From: Thermodesulfobacteriota bacterium
GTDB lineage: Bacteria; Desulfobacterota; Desulfomonilia; Desulfomonilales; Desulfomonilaceae
NCBI GenBank assembly: GCA_030837305.1
Contig: JAUPKT010000126.1
Span: 1-8,594 of the forward strand
Length of the DNA stretch: 8,594 nucleotides
Direction of reading: 5' to 3'
Shown here: piece by piece, positions 1 to 6,724 of the stretch
How positions within the stretch are numbered: position 1 is the first letter of the stretch
Layout of the letters: each line of letters opens with the position of its first letter
Made by a program: the position numbers and the translations under genes
Notes under the pieces: model-generated
Seen by the model: only the letters and a program-made list of their open reading frames with translations
What the model was told of the DNA's origin: nothing
Database searches by the model: none

Positions 1-114
1 GAAAACCACATTCGGCTCGTGATCGCATCCACTAAATCCCTCCAAGAGGCCGCCGATCTGCTCGGCGTTGACCAGGCAACTCTCTGGAGAAAACGGAAGC
101 AATACGGAATTTGA
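1..114 (+). CDS. Sigma-54-dependent NtrC-family response regulator, C-terminal fragment (Fis-type HTH)
   Basis: The window opens inside a gene whose last 37 codons are readable in frame 1, ending at TGA 112-114. The peptide has the form of a Fis-type helix-turn-helix: a first helix, then SLQEAADLLGVDQATLWRKR and a short tail KQYGI. The AA-LLGV-TLWRK pattern is the recognition-helix region of NtrC-type enhancer-binding proteins, and a tail like this is typical of AlgB-like members. Such proteins bind upstream activator sites and use an AAA+ domain to open σ54 promoters; those domains and any receiver domain would lie upstream of the window. A sensor kinase follows 170 bases downstream on the same strand, so the two are probably cognate. 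The Fis-HTH assignment is firm; a receiver domain and AlgB-type orthology are inferred from context. Confidence 0.85.
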   Translation, partial: ENHIRLVIASTKSLQEAADLLGVDQATLWRKRKQYGI

Positions 115-141
115 TCCGGCCCTATTCTCATCTCCAAGCGC

Positions 142-156
142 CTTGCATCGTGCAAG
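142..156. promoter_or_regulatory. Inverted repeat, candidate upstream activator site 1
   Basis: CTTGCA and TGCAAG form a perfect 6-bp inverted repeat around a 3-base spacer, centred near base 149. That is about 120 bases upstream of the start of transcription predicted from the σ54-type promoter at 243-258, the usual distance for an enhancer-binding protein. The symmetric form fits the dimeric Fis-type HTH encoded just upstream. No T-run follows, so a terminator for the upstream gene is less likely. The identity of the binding protein is inferred. Confidence 0.45.
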
Positions 157-181
157 CCTCCCCGGAGACCATCCTTGCCTA

Positions 182-192
182 TTGCGATGCAA
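182..192. promoter_or_regulatory. Inverted repeat, candidate upstream activator site 2
   Basis: TTGC-GAT-GCAA is a second inverted repeat with the same TTGC/GCAA arms as the one at 143-155, but with a 3-base instead of a 5-base interior. Its centre is near base 187, about 82 bases before the predicted transcription start. Paired activator sites are common at σ54 promoters. The differing spacer and the 38-base centre-to-centre distance, not a whole number of helical turns, make this site weaker than the first. Confidence 0.3.
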
Positions 193-211
193 CACGACGT
201 AGAAGCAGTCC

Positions 212-224
212 TAAGTAGTTGATA
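212..224 (-). promoter_or_regulatory. Candidate IHF binding site
   Basis: Read on the minus strand this is TATCAACTACTTA, which matches the integration host factor consensus WATCAANNNNTTR at every defined position. It lies between the candidate activator sites (142-192) and the -24/-12 element (243-258), where IHF bends DNA at many σ54 promoters. The match is directly visible; occupancy by IHF is inferred. Confidence 0.55.
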
Positions 225-242
225 TCCTATGGGACATACTTT

Positions 243-258
243 TGGCACTCCGCATGCT
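243..258 (+). promoter_or_regulatory. Sigma-54 (-24/-12) promoter
   Basis: TGGCAC, five bases, then ATGCT matches the σ54 consensus TGGCAC-N5-TTGCW at all six -24 positions and four of five -12 positions. The essential GG (244-245) and GC (256-257) are exactly ten bases apart. The predicted start of transcription is near base 269, leaving a leader of about 16 bases that contains the strong ribosome site GGAGGT (271-276) before the kinase ATG. I tested other GG pairs in the gap before the kinase and in the kinase-kdpF gap for GG-N10-GC and found no other match, so this is the best candidate for driving kinase and kdp genes together. Confidence 0.75.
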
Positions 259-284
259 AAATCTTCTCCCGGAGGTCAGGAAAC

Positions 285-2129
285 ATGATAGGCATCAGAC
301 GAAAACTTATACTGGCATTTGGAAGCCTACTCGCAATTGTCATCTTCAACGGGATGCTCACAATGGCACAAATAGAAACGCTCCGGGACGCAATCGAGGT
401 GATCCTAAAAGAAAACTACCAGAGTGTGGTGGCCTGTCAGGACATGAAGGAATCGATTGAGCGCATCGACAGCGGTATTCTCTTCACTCTTGCCGGCAAC
501 GACAATGAAGGGAATCGCCTTGTGGACCAATATAAGGCAGAATTTCTCACAGCGCTGCATAGAGAACTCGGAAACATAACTCTTCCCGGCGAGGGAGAAA
601 AGGCCGAACACATTAAGTCGCTGTTCGAAGAATACTCAAATGCAATAACGTTTGTGACTGATGCATCACGCCCATGGACAGAGCGCCAGTCTGCCTTTTT
701 CACGACCCTGCAACCTTTGTTCTCAGAGATCAAGTCACTCTCACAAGACATCCTTAAAATGAATCAAGACAACATGAGCGACGCGAACAACTCAGCACGC
801 CGCGTGGCGGCGTCAGCTTACCGCACAATGTACGTGGCAATTACGGTATCGGCGCTGCTGGCCGTATTTTTTACTTATCTCACCGATCGCCGTATTTTGC
901 GGCCGGTAAACAGGTTGATTGAATCCACCAATGAGGTCCGACGTGGGAACCTTGACCTTGTCTTGAAAAAAGAATCACAAGACGAAATAGGCCAACTTAC
1001 GGAATCATTCAACACGATGGCCGCAGTCCTGAGAAGAAATCGAAACGAGAACCAAGAGGAACTCATCAGGACGAAAAGGGCAACAGAGGAAGTTTTCAAG
1101 GCAATCCCAGCAGCAATTGCAGTCCTTGATCTCGAAGGGAAGGTAAAAGTTTCGACTGAAAGTGCGAGTCGGCATTTTGGGCTCAAACCGGGCATATCGG
1201 TACAAGAACTCGGCTTGGAATGGCTTCCAAGGCTGATTCAGAAAGCGCTCAACGAGCATTCGAGTGCGTCCACGGATACGGAGAGCACCTACATACAGCA
1301 GTTCGTGGACAATCGTGAGTACTTCTTTCAACCAACGGCTTATCCCATTCCAATGGGTCAACAGGGCGGGGAAGCGACCGGAGTAGTGCTGATTTTGAAA
1401 GACGTCACACAAGTTCACGAACACAATGAATTGAAGCGAGGGGTGATAGCAACCGTTTCCCATCAACTCAAAACACCGCTCACCTCTCTTCGCATGTCCA
1501 TTCATCTGCTCTTAGGGGACGTTGTCGGGAGTCTCAACGAAAAGCAGACTGAACTGCTCATGGCCGCAAGAGATGATACCGACAGACTTGTTGGGATCCT
1601 GGACGACTTGCTGGATCTCAAACGAATTCAAGCCGGCAAGACCTATCTGAATCCTAAGCCTGTTTTCCCTCATGTGCTTGTCCGAGAGGCTATAGAACCC
1701 TTGTTGCCGGATGCGAAGGAAAAGGGTGTGACCATGGCCAGCGATGTTCCAACTGACTTGCCCGCTGTCAACGCGGATTCATCAAGGATTCGCCATGTGT
1801 TTGCCAATTTGATCTTGAACGGTCTTCGTTTTACTCCGGCAGGGGGATCCATCACCATTAGGGCCCAGGTCACTTCGGAATCGGTTCTATTCTCAGTGGA
1901 GGATACAGGGGTAGGGATCCCGACTGAACTCATGAACAATGTCTTTGACTTATTTTACAGGGCTCCCGGCCAAGATCAAAACTCCGGAGCCGGCCTCGGC
2001 CTATCTATAGTAAAAGAAATTGTGCAGGCCCATGGAGGCGAAGTTGGCGTTGAAAGTGAACTGGGCCGTGGATCCTCGTTCTATTTTACATTACCTCAGG
2101 CTGTACAGCACGATACCGAATCGTGTTAA
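285..2129 (+). CDS. Membrane sensor histidine kinase with HAMP and PAS domains (KinB-like)
   Basis: A 614-residue sensor kinase starting at ATG 285, eight bases after GGAGGT. Visible layout: membrane helix about 8-28; a largely helical extracytoplasmic sensor region about 29-180; second membrane helix about 182-200; HAMP about 200-252 (RPV near 206 and DEIGQL at 233-238); a PAS-like region about 265-375; HisKA with VSHQLKTPLT and candidate phospho-acceptor H393; and an HATPase domain with N-box around NLILNGLRFTP (508-518), DTGVGIP (540-546), FDLFYR (554-559) and GAGLGLSI (568-575). All catalytic motifs are intact, so it should autophosphorylate and pass phosphate to a response regulator, most simply the NtrC-type protein encoded just upstream. 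The layout resembles Pseudomonas KinB, partner of AlgB, but orthology is not shown. It shares a strand with kdpFABC after a 116-base gap and is presumably the working kinase of this locus, because the KdpD-like protein here has no kinase core. The signal it senses is unknown. Confidence 0.92.
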   Translation: MIGIRRKLILAFGSLLAIVIFNGMLTMAQIETLRDAIEVILKENYQSVVACQDMKESIERIDSGILFTLAGNDNEGNRLVDQYKAEFLTALHRELGNITLPGEGEKAEHIKSLFEEYSNAITFVTDASRPWTERQSAFFTTLQPLFSEIKSLSQDILKMNQDNMSDANNSARRVAASAYRTMYVAITVSALLAVFFTYLTDRRILRPVNRLIESTNEVRRGNLDLVLKKESQDEIGQLTESFNTMAAVLRRNRNENQEELIRTKRATEEVFKAIPAAIAVLDLEGKVKVSTESASRHFGLKPGISVQELGLEWLPRLIQKALNEHSSASTDTESTYIQQFVDNREYFFQPTAYPIPMGQQGGEATGVVLILKDVTQVHEHNELKRGVIATVSHQLKTPLTSLRMSIHLLLGDVVGSLNEKQTELLMAARDDTDRLVGILDDLLDLKRIQAGKTYLNPKPVFPHVLVREAIEPLLPDAKEKGVTMASDVPTDLPAVNADSSRIRHVFANLILNGLRFTPAGGSITIRAQVTSESVLFSVEDTGVGIPTELMNNVFDLFYRAPGQDQNSGAGLGLSIVKEIVQAHGGEVGVESELGRGSSFYFTLPQAVQHDTESC

Positions 2130-2141
2130 GGTGTTGGAACG

Positions 2142-2231
2142 ATGAGAATCTTGGTAAGGGAATATCGTCCGGATCCGGGATGCGCCTGGTTTAAAGAGTT
2201 GACCGGTATTTGTACTGGTCGGAAGGTCTAA
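2142..2231 (+). CDS. Possible 29-residue small ORF between the kinase and kdpF
   Basis: An ATG at 2142 opens a 29-codon frame (beginning MRILVREYRPDPG, ending GRKV) that stops at TAA 2229-2231, 14 bases before kdpF. AAGGTG at 2128-2133 is a fair ribosome site eight bases ahead. I recognise no family. MRILV is a common opening of response regulators, so a decayed regulator start is conceivable, but the rest does not continue like a receiver domain. It could also be a leader peptide, since it overlaps the palindrome at 2169-2178 and the hairpin at 2201-2220. Chance is a real alternative at this length. Confidence 0.2.
   Translation: MRILVREYRPDPGCAWFKELTGICTGRKV
2169..2178. repeat. Perfect 10-bp palindrome in the kinase-kdpF gap
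   Basis: CCGGATCCGG is its own reverse complement. It lies in the 116-base gap before kdpF, about 70 bases upstream of the kdpF start. It could be an operator half or chance; no known factor site is recognised. Confidence 0.3.
2201..2220 (+). other. RNA hairpin just upstream of the kdpF ribosome site
   Basis: GACCGGTA (2201-2208) can pair with TACTGGTC (2213-2220) across the 4-base loop TTTG, giving an 8-bp stem with one G-U pair; two further U-G pairs could extend it. No T-run follows, so it is not a standard intrinsic terminator. It ends 13 bases before the GGGGA ribosome site (2234-2238) of kdpF. Possible roles are processing or stabilising the 5' end of the kdp part of the message, or tuning translation. 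These roles are inference; the pairing is visible. Confidence 0.45.
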
Positions 2232-2245
2232 AAGGGGATTACGTC

Positions 2246-2332
2246 ATGCTTTACCTTGTGGTACTTTTACTCGTAGTCTGCGTCGTTTACCTCGTATATG
2301 CCATAATCAATCCTGAACGTTTCTCGGGTTAA
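2246..2332 (+). CDS. kdpF: KdpF, small subunit of the Kdp potassium pump
   Basis: A 28-residue peptide, almost entirely one hydrophobic helix (LYLVVLLLVVCVVYLVYAII) followed by NPERFSG. The ...Y-ii-PE-F tail and size match KdpF, a single-helix peptide that stabilises the KdpFABC complex in the inner membrane, in E. coli near KdpA. GGGGA at 2234-2238 precedes the ATG by seven bases. The stop is six bases before the kdpA start, so translation is likely coupled. Position before kdpA and the PERF motif make the call secure despite the length. Confidence 0.9.
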   Translation: MLYLVVLLLVVCVVYLVYAIINPERFSG

Positions 2333-2338
2333 AGAGTC

Positions 2339-4015
2339 ATGTCATTCCTTTTCATATCCTTGAATATTGTATGTGCCTGTCTCTTGTCATGGCCGTTGGG
2401 ACGAGCCATGGCATGGGCCGTGAATACCGGAGATGGCAAGTGCCGGTTCCGATGTCTCATGGGCTCGATCGTCCTCAAGTTAGGTGGACCAGTAATTGCC
2501 CAGGAACAGGACTGGAAACAATACGTATTCTCGTTATTGTTGCTGAACGGGCTCATGTTTTTCGTGATTACCGTCATCTTGTGGCTTCAACAATTCTTGC
2601 CCTTGAACCCGGATGCCAAAGGACCATTGTCCGTAAGCCTGATCTTCCACACAGCGTCCTCTTTCGTGACCAACACAAACCAGCAGCATTATTCCGGCGA
2701 AATGTCCATGAGCTATTTCTCACAGATCTTCGGAATGATGTGGCTCCAGTTTGTTTCTGCGGCAACCGGGATTGCTTCGTTGGCTGCATTGGCAAGGGGA
2801 TTGTCCGGCAAGACGAAAGTTGGAAATTTCTACAGAGATCTCTTGAGTGTCACATTCCTGATCCTGCTCCCTTTAGCCTTTGTCGAAGCTCTTCTCCTGG
2901 TTCTTGGAGGCGTTCCCATGACACTGGAGGGCACCGTCCATGCAAGAACCATTGAGGGGGCCGTACAGACTATTTCCAGAGGACCGGTTGCCGCGTTCGT
3001 CGCGATCAAACAACTGGCAACCAACGGAGGAGGTTTCTTCGGGGCCAATTCAGCTCATCCCTTCGAAAACCCATCATTTCTCACCAACATGGTCGAGTGT
3101 GTCAGTATCTTGCTGATTCCAATGGGTTGTGTATGGATGTTTGGACGAATCACCCATCGGATGCGTCATGCGGCGATTGTATTCGCAGTCATGGTAACAT
3201 TGCTTGTGGCCCAGGTCGGTTTGGCCGGCTATTTTGAAAGCGCTCCGGCAGTGGCCTTAGCCGGCCTTCCAACAACAGACACATTAAACTGGGAGGGCAA
3301 GGAGCTTCGGTTTGGTTTCGCAGCTTCGGCGGCCTGGGCGGCCTTCACCACAGCTACAAGCAATGGCTCGGTGAACTGTATGCATGACAGCCTAAACCCA
3401 CTGACGGGGCTCGTTCTCCTTGTGGGGATGTGGCTGAACGTTGCCTTCGGAGGTGTTGGGGTAGGCTTCATAAATATGTTCATTTACATCATTGTGGGAG
3501 TATTCATCTGCGGTATGATGGTGGGTCGGACGCCGGAGTACCTGACTCGTAAGGTAGAGACAAGAGAGATGAAACTTGCCCTCTTGGCCCTTCTCGTACA
3601 TCCCTTGCTGATCCTCGGCGGGACGGCTTTCTTCGCAGTGACATCTTTGGGGAGGGAGGCCGTACTCAACCCTGGATCACACGGCTTCACAGAAATACTG
3701 TATGAGTTCACGTCTGCAGCGGCTAACAATGGATCTGGATTCGAGGGGTTGGGTGACAATACCCCTGCTTGGAACGCGGCTACCGGGGCGATCATGCTTG
3801 TGAGCAGATTCGTTCCCATCATTCTCCCGTTGGCCATCGCAGGGTCCTTGGCAACAAAAAAACCGACTCCGGAAACCACAGGAACTTTTCGCACAGATAC
3901 GGTTATGTTTGGATTTGTTCTTCTGGGAACCGTAATTTTTCTCGGTGCCTTAATGTTTTTCCCAGTGGCCGTGCTGGGTCCTGTAGCAGAGCACTTGCTA
4001 ACAAAAGGAAACTAA
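2339..4015 (+). CDS. kdpA: KdpA, potassium-binding and channel-like subunit
   Basis: A 558-residue polytopic protein close in length to E. coli KdpA (557). KdpA belongs to the superfamily of K+ transporters: it binds K+ from the periplasmic side and passes it through an intramembrane tunnel to KdpB. The four selectivity-filter segments are visible: VTNTNQQ (110-116, keeping the Gln that follows the filter), TNGGGFFGANSAHPFENP (228-245), TATSNGSVN (338-346) and AANNGSGFEGL (461-471). GRTPEYL (396-402) and REMKL (409-413) are further family signatures. The N-terminus, with a first membrane helix ending in WPLGRAM, aligns with the E. coli start. The ribosome site is weak (AAAGAG at 2331-2336, overlapping the kdpF stop), consistent with coupling to kdpF. 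No broken motif is seen. Confidence 0.97.
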   Translation: MSFLFISLNIVCACLLSWPLGRAMAWAVNTGDGKCRFRCLMGSIVLKLGGPVIAQEQDWKQYVFSLLLLNGLMFFVITVILWLQQFLPLNPDAKGPLSVSLIFHTASSFVTNTNQQHYSGEMSMSYFSQIFGMMWLQFVSAATGIASLAALARGLSGKTKVGNFYRDLLSVTFLILLPLAFVEALLLVLGGVPMTLEGTVHARTIEGAVQTISRGPVAAFVAIKQLATNGGGFFGANSAHPFENPSFLTNMVECVSILLIPMGCVWMFGRITHRMRHAAIVFAVMVTLLVAQVGLAGYFESAPAVALAGLPTTDTLNWEGKELRFGFAASAAWAAFTTATSNGSVNCMHDSLNPLTGLVLLVGMWLNVAFGGVGVGFINMFIYIIVGVFICGMMVGRTPEYLTRKVETREMKLALLALLVHPLLILGGTAFFAVTSLGREAVLNPGSHGFTEILYEFTSAAANNGSGFEGLGDNTPAWNAATGAIMLVSRFVPIILPLAIAGSLATKKPTPETTGTFRTDTVMFGFVLLGTVIFLGALMFFPVAVLGPVAEHLLTKGN

Positions 4016-4035
4016 GAAGCCATCGGACAACCTTC

Positions 4036-6126
4036 ATGGAAGAAATCGTAACAAACGAACATCAGCGCGCAATAGAAGCCAAGCTCCAGCGCAGGGACGA
4101 CCGACGTTCATCACTATGGAACAAAGCCCTGATACTGGTTGCTGGGAAAGAGGCCGTTCTGATGCTCAATCCGTGGATTATGGCCAGGAACCCGGTCATG
4201 TTCGTGACCGAGGTGGGAGCAGCGTTGACCTCTCTCCAACTCATCATCCATCCAGCACAGAGTAATGAATCTCTTCTTTATTCTGGGGCTGTTACAGCTA
4301 TCCTTTGGCTGACTGTCCTTTTCGCTAATTTCGCAGAGGCATTGGCAGAGGCTCGAGGAAAGGCTCAGGCTGATACGCTCAAGAAAGCACGGAGAAACGT
4401 CACTGCCAACAGGGTAAGCCAAACTGGGCTCATCAAGGTCAGCTCAGACGATCTGGTTACGGGAGACCTCGTGAGTGTATCTGCGGGGGAGATCATTCCT
4501 CGGGACGGCGAAATAGTGGAAGGGGCCGCCTCCGTGGATGAATCAGCCATCACCGGTGAATCTGCACCGGTTGTTCGAGAGGCTGGAGGGGATCGCTCTG
4601 GTGTTACAGGAGGGACCCGAGTGCTGTCAGACAGGATTGTGATTAGCATAACCGCAGGACGAGGGGAGTCTTTCCTCGACCGCATGATCGATCTGGTTGA
4701 GGGCGCTTCCAGGCAAAGAACGCCGAATGAACTCGCTTTAACCGTTATATTGGCAGGTCTGACTCTGGTTTTCATAATGGTAACGGCCTCCCTTGGGCCC
4801 ATCGCCCAATATTTCCGAGTGGAGATTTCGATCTTCACACTTATAGCCCTTTTGGTATGCCTTATCCCAACGACCATTGGTGCTCTATTGGCGGCTATCG
4901 GCATTGCGGGGATGGATCGTGCTTTAGCTGCGAACGTTCTGGCCAAGAGTGGAAAGGCAGTAGAGCTGGCAGGGGATATTGACACCTTGCTTCTGGACAA
5001 GACAGGCACCATCACGGTAGGTGACCGTCAGGCATCCGAATACTACACATTGCCAGGAATCACACGCACCCAACTTGCAGAAGCAGCCATTCGGGCGTCC
5101 TATGAAGACCAGACTCCGGAGGGGAGGTCGATAGTCGCGCTTGGTGTGAAAGAACTTGGACTCACTGTACCCACCGAGGCGCCGGAAACAAAGATTATTC
5201 CATTTTCTGCACATTTTCGATTAAGCGGCATAGACACACCGACAGGATGCCGTTTTCGAAAAGGTGCTCCTGATGCCATCCAGGCCTATATTGTACAACA
5301 GGATGTACAAGTGCCTCCGGAACTGCAAGAACTAGTCGAAAAGGTCGCTAAGAGGGGCAGTACCCCCATAGTCGTTGCAGAGGATAAAAATGTCCTGGGG
5401 GTCGTCGCTCTCTCCGACGTACTCAAGCCGGGTATTCGCGATCGCATCGAACGCCTTCGAGCAACAGGTCTTCGTGTAGTAATGGTGACCGGGGACAATC
5501 CCCTCACGGCTGCGGCAATAGCACATGAGGCTGGGGTAGATGATTACATGGCGGAGGCGAGACCGGAAGACAAGCTTGAATATATCCGCAGAGAACAAAA
5601 TGCCGGCAGACTTGTGGCGATGATGGGTGACGGGACCAACGATGCCCCCGCTCTTGCCCAAGCGGATATCGGTGTTGCCATGAACTCGGGAACTCAGGCG
5701 GCAAAAGAGGCTGGGAATATGGTGGATCTGGACAGCGATCCGACCAAGTTAATTGAAATCATTGAGATTGGTAAGCAACTACTCATGACACGCGGAGCCC
5801 TGACCACCTTTTCCATCGCCAATGACGTTGCCAAATACTTTGCCATTGTACCGGCAATGTTTATACTTGCCATGCCTCAACTCTCCGCCCTTGATGTAAT
5901 GAATCTGACGACGCCCCAGAGTGCCGTTCTTGCCGCCCTGATTTTCAACGCCGTCATCATCCCTCTCCTCATTCCAGTCGCGATCAAGGGAGTAAAATAC
6001 CGACCTATGGGGGCAAACACGATCTTACGAAAAAACCTCCTCATTTACGGTCTAGGTGGTTTTATCGCACCATTCATTGGCATAAAAATGATTGACGTCA
6101 TTCTAAACTTAACCGGAATCTTCTAG
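4036..6126 (+). CDS. kdpB: KdpB, P-type ATPase subunit of the Kdp pump
   Basis: A 696-residue P-type ATPase that hydrolyses ATP to drive K+ import. Motifs in order: actuator TGES (173-176), whose Ser176 corresponds to the E. coli Ser162 that is phosphorylated to switch the pump off at high K+; CLIPTT in the membrane (275-280); phosphorylation motif DKTGTIT with catalytic D321; nucleotide-domain FRLSG (394-398) and KGAPDA (409-414); TGDN (485-488); hinge GDGTNDAPALAQAD (531-544); and NDVAKYF (596-602) with D597 and K600, matching the E. coli ion-path pair D583/K586. ATG 4036 was chosen because the alignable N-terminus begins shortly after it; the frame is open back to 3769, but that part lies inside kdpA. 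A 20-base gap separates it from kdpA with no clear Shine-Dalgarno sequence, only CGGACA near 4023-4028, so translation may be coupled. The N-terminus is about 14 residues longer than in E. coli. Confidence 0.97.
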   Translation: MEEIVTNEHQRAIEAKLQRRDDRRSSLWNKALILVAGKEAVLMLNPWIMARNPVMFVTEVGAALTSLQLIIHPAQSNESLLYSGAVTAILWLTVLFANFAEALAEARGKAQADTLKKARRNVTANRVSQTGLIKVSSDDLVTGDLVSVSAGEIIPRDGEIVEGAASVDESAITGESAPVVREAGGDRSGVTGGTRVLSDRIVISITAGRGESFLDRMIDLVEGASRQRTPNELALTVILAGLTLVFIMVTASLGPIAQYFRVEISIFTLIALLVCLIPTTIGALLAAIGIAGMDRALAANVLAKSGKAVELAGDIDTLLLDKTGTITVGDRQASEYYTLPGITRTQLAEAAIRASYEDQTPEGRSIVALGVKELGLTVPTEAPETKIIPFSAHFRLSGIDTPTGCRFRKGAPDAIQAYIVQQDVQVPPELQELVEKVAKRGSTPIVVAEDKNVLGVVALSDVLKPGIRDRIERLRATGLRVVMVTGDNPLTAAAIAHEAGVDDYMAEARPEDKLEYIRREQNAGRLVAMMGDGTNDAPALAQADIGVAMNSGTQAAKEAGNMVDLDSDPTKLIEIIEIGKQLLMTRGALTTFSIANDVAKYFAIVPAMFILAMPQLSALDVMNLTTPQSAVLAALIFNAVIIPLLIPVAIKGVKYRPMGANTILRKNLLIYGLGGFIAPFIGIKMIDVILNLTGIF

Positions 6127-6136
6127 GACAGAAACT

Positions 6137-6724
6137 ATGAGAAAAGCAAGGGAAACCCCGTCAACTTGGAGCCACCTGATCACAGCCTGCCGTCTGGTGG
6201 TTGCGACAATGGTGGTTTGTTGCTTCTTCTACTGCGCTTTCATCCTAGCCTTTGCACAGCTAGTAACTCCCAAGCGCGCGGAGGGGTCTCTGATCCACAA
6301 TGAGTCTGGAGAAGTCATAGGGAGTGAACTTATTGCCCAAGGGTTCTCCCGTTCTGAGTATTTTTGGCCTCGACCTTCAGCGGTGGAATACAATGCCTCG
6401 GGGTCGGGCGGCAGCAACCTGTCACCGGCCGGTCAAGAGCTTCGCCGTCGGGCTCAGGATGTGATGAGAAAGATCGACGTTGCCGATGGAAAACCGATTC
6501 CCACTGACCTGTTAACGGCGTCCGGCAGCGGTCTTGATCCGCACATCAGCCTTACCGGCGCAAAATTTCAGGCAGAAAGAGTGGCTAGAGCCCGAGGCCT
6601 GTCGGTAGCTGAAGTAATGTCAATAATCGAAAACTATGCGGAAAAACAATCAGGAAGATTTGACTCCGACCCTCTCGTTAATGTCTTGGCACTGAACACG
6701 GCACTGGATAAGACGTACAAGTGA
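6137..6724 (+). CDS. kdpC: KdpC, accessory subunit of the Kdp pump
   Basis: A 195-residue protein, near the usual 190, with a single N-terminal membrane helix (about 18-44, with four cysteines: C18, C28, C29, C33) and a soluble periplasmic domain. Conserved segments visible are GSLI (50-53), IGSELIAQGF (61-70), YFWPRPSA (75-82), SGGSNL (90-95), LTASGSGLDPHIS (126-138), VARARGL (149-155) and the C-terminal VNVLALNTALD (181-191). KdpC holds the complex together and raises K+ and ATP affinity in E. coli. It starts ten bases after kdpB with AGGACA (6125-6130) as ribosome site, and its TGA overlaps the next start in a TGATG arrangement. The cysteine-rich helix is unremarkable except for its number of Cys. 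Confidence 0.96.
   Translation: MRKARETPSTWSHLITACRLVVATMVVCCFFYCAFILAFAQLVTPKRAEGSLIHNESGEVIGSELIAQGFSRSEYFWPRPSAVEYNASGSGGSNLSPAGQELRRRAQDVMRKIDVADGKPIPTDLLTASGSGLDPHISLTGAKFQAERVARARGLSVAEVMSIIENYAEKQSGRFDSDPLVNVLALNTALDKTYK

Noticed and set aside
142..156. CTTGCA/TGCAAG as an intrinsic terminator of the upstream regulator
   Set aside because: The stem is short with a 3-base loop and no T-run follows; the location relative to the σ54 element suits an activator site better.
437..751. Minus-strand open frames inside the kinase, kdpA, kdpB and kdpD-like genes
   Set aside because: They lie wholly within well-supported + strand genes, have low-complexity or unrecognisable products and no ribosome sites or motifs of their own.
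2199..2227. TTGACC near 2199 as the -35 box of a separate kdpF promoter
   Set aside because: No acceptable -10 hexamer is found at 16 to 18 bases; the only AT-rich box (TCTAAA, 2227-2232) is 22 bases away.
2339..4015. Filter changes in KdpA (Gln for Trp in TNTNWQ, Asn for Cys near the third filter) as evidence of altered ion selectivity
   Set aside because: Non-enterobacterial KdpA proteins commonly carry TNTNQQHYSGE and TSNGSVN, so these are ordinary variants.
3769..4035. An upstream extension of the kdpB frame giving an 785-residue protein
   Set aside because: This part lies inside kdpA in another frame, has no resemblance to KdpB N-termini, and the alignable KdpB sequence begins just after ATG 4036.
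6721..6723. GTG as the start of the kdpD-like gene
   Set aside because: The adjacent ATG 6724 forms the common TGATG overlap with the kdpC stop; the choice changes only one residue and GTG has no better ribosome site.
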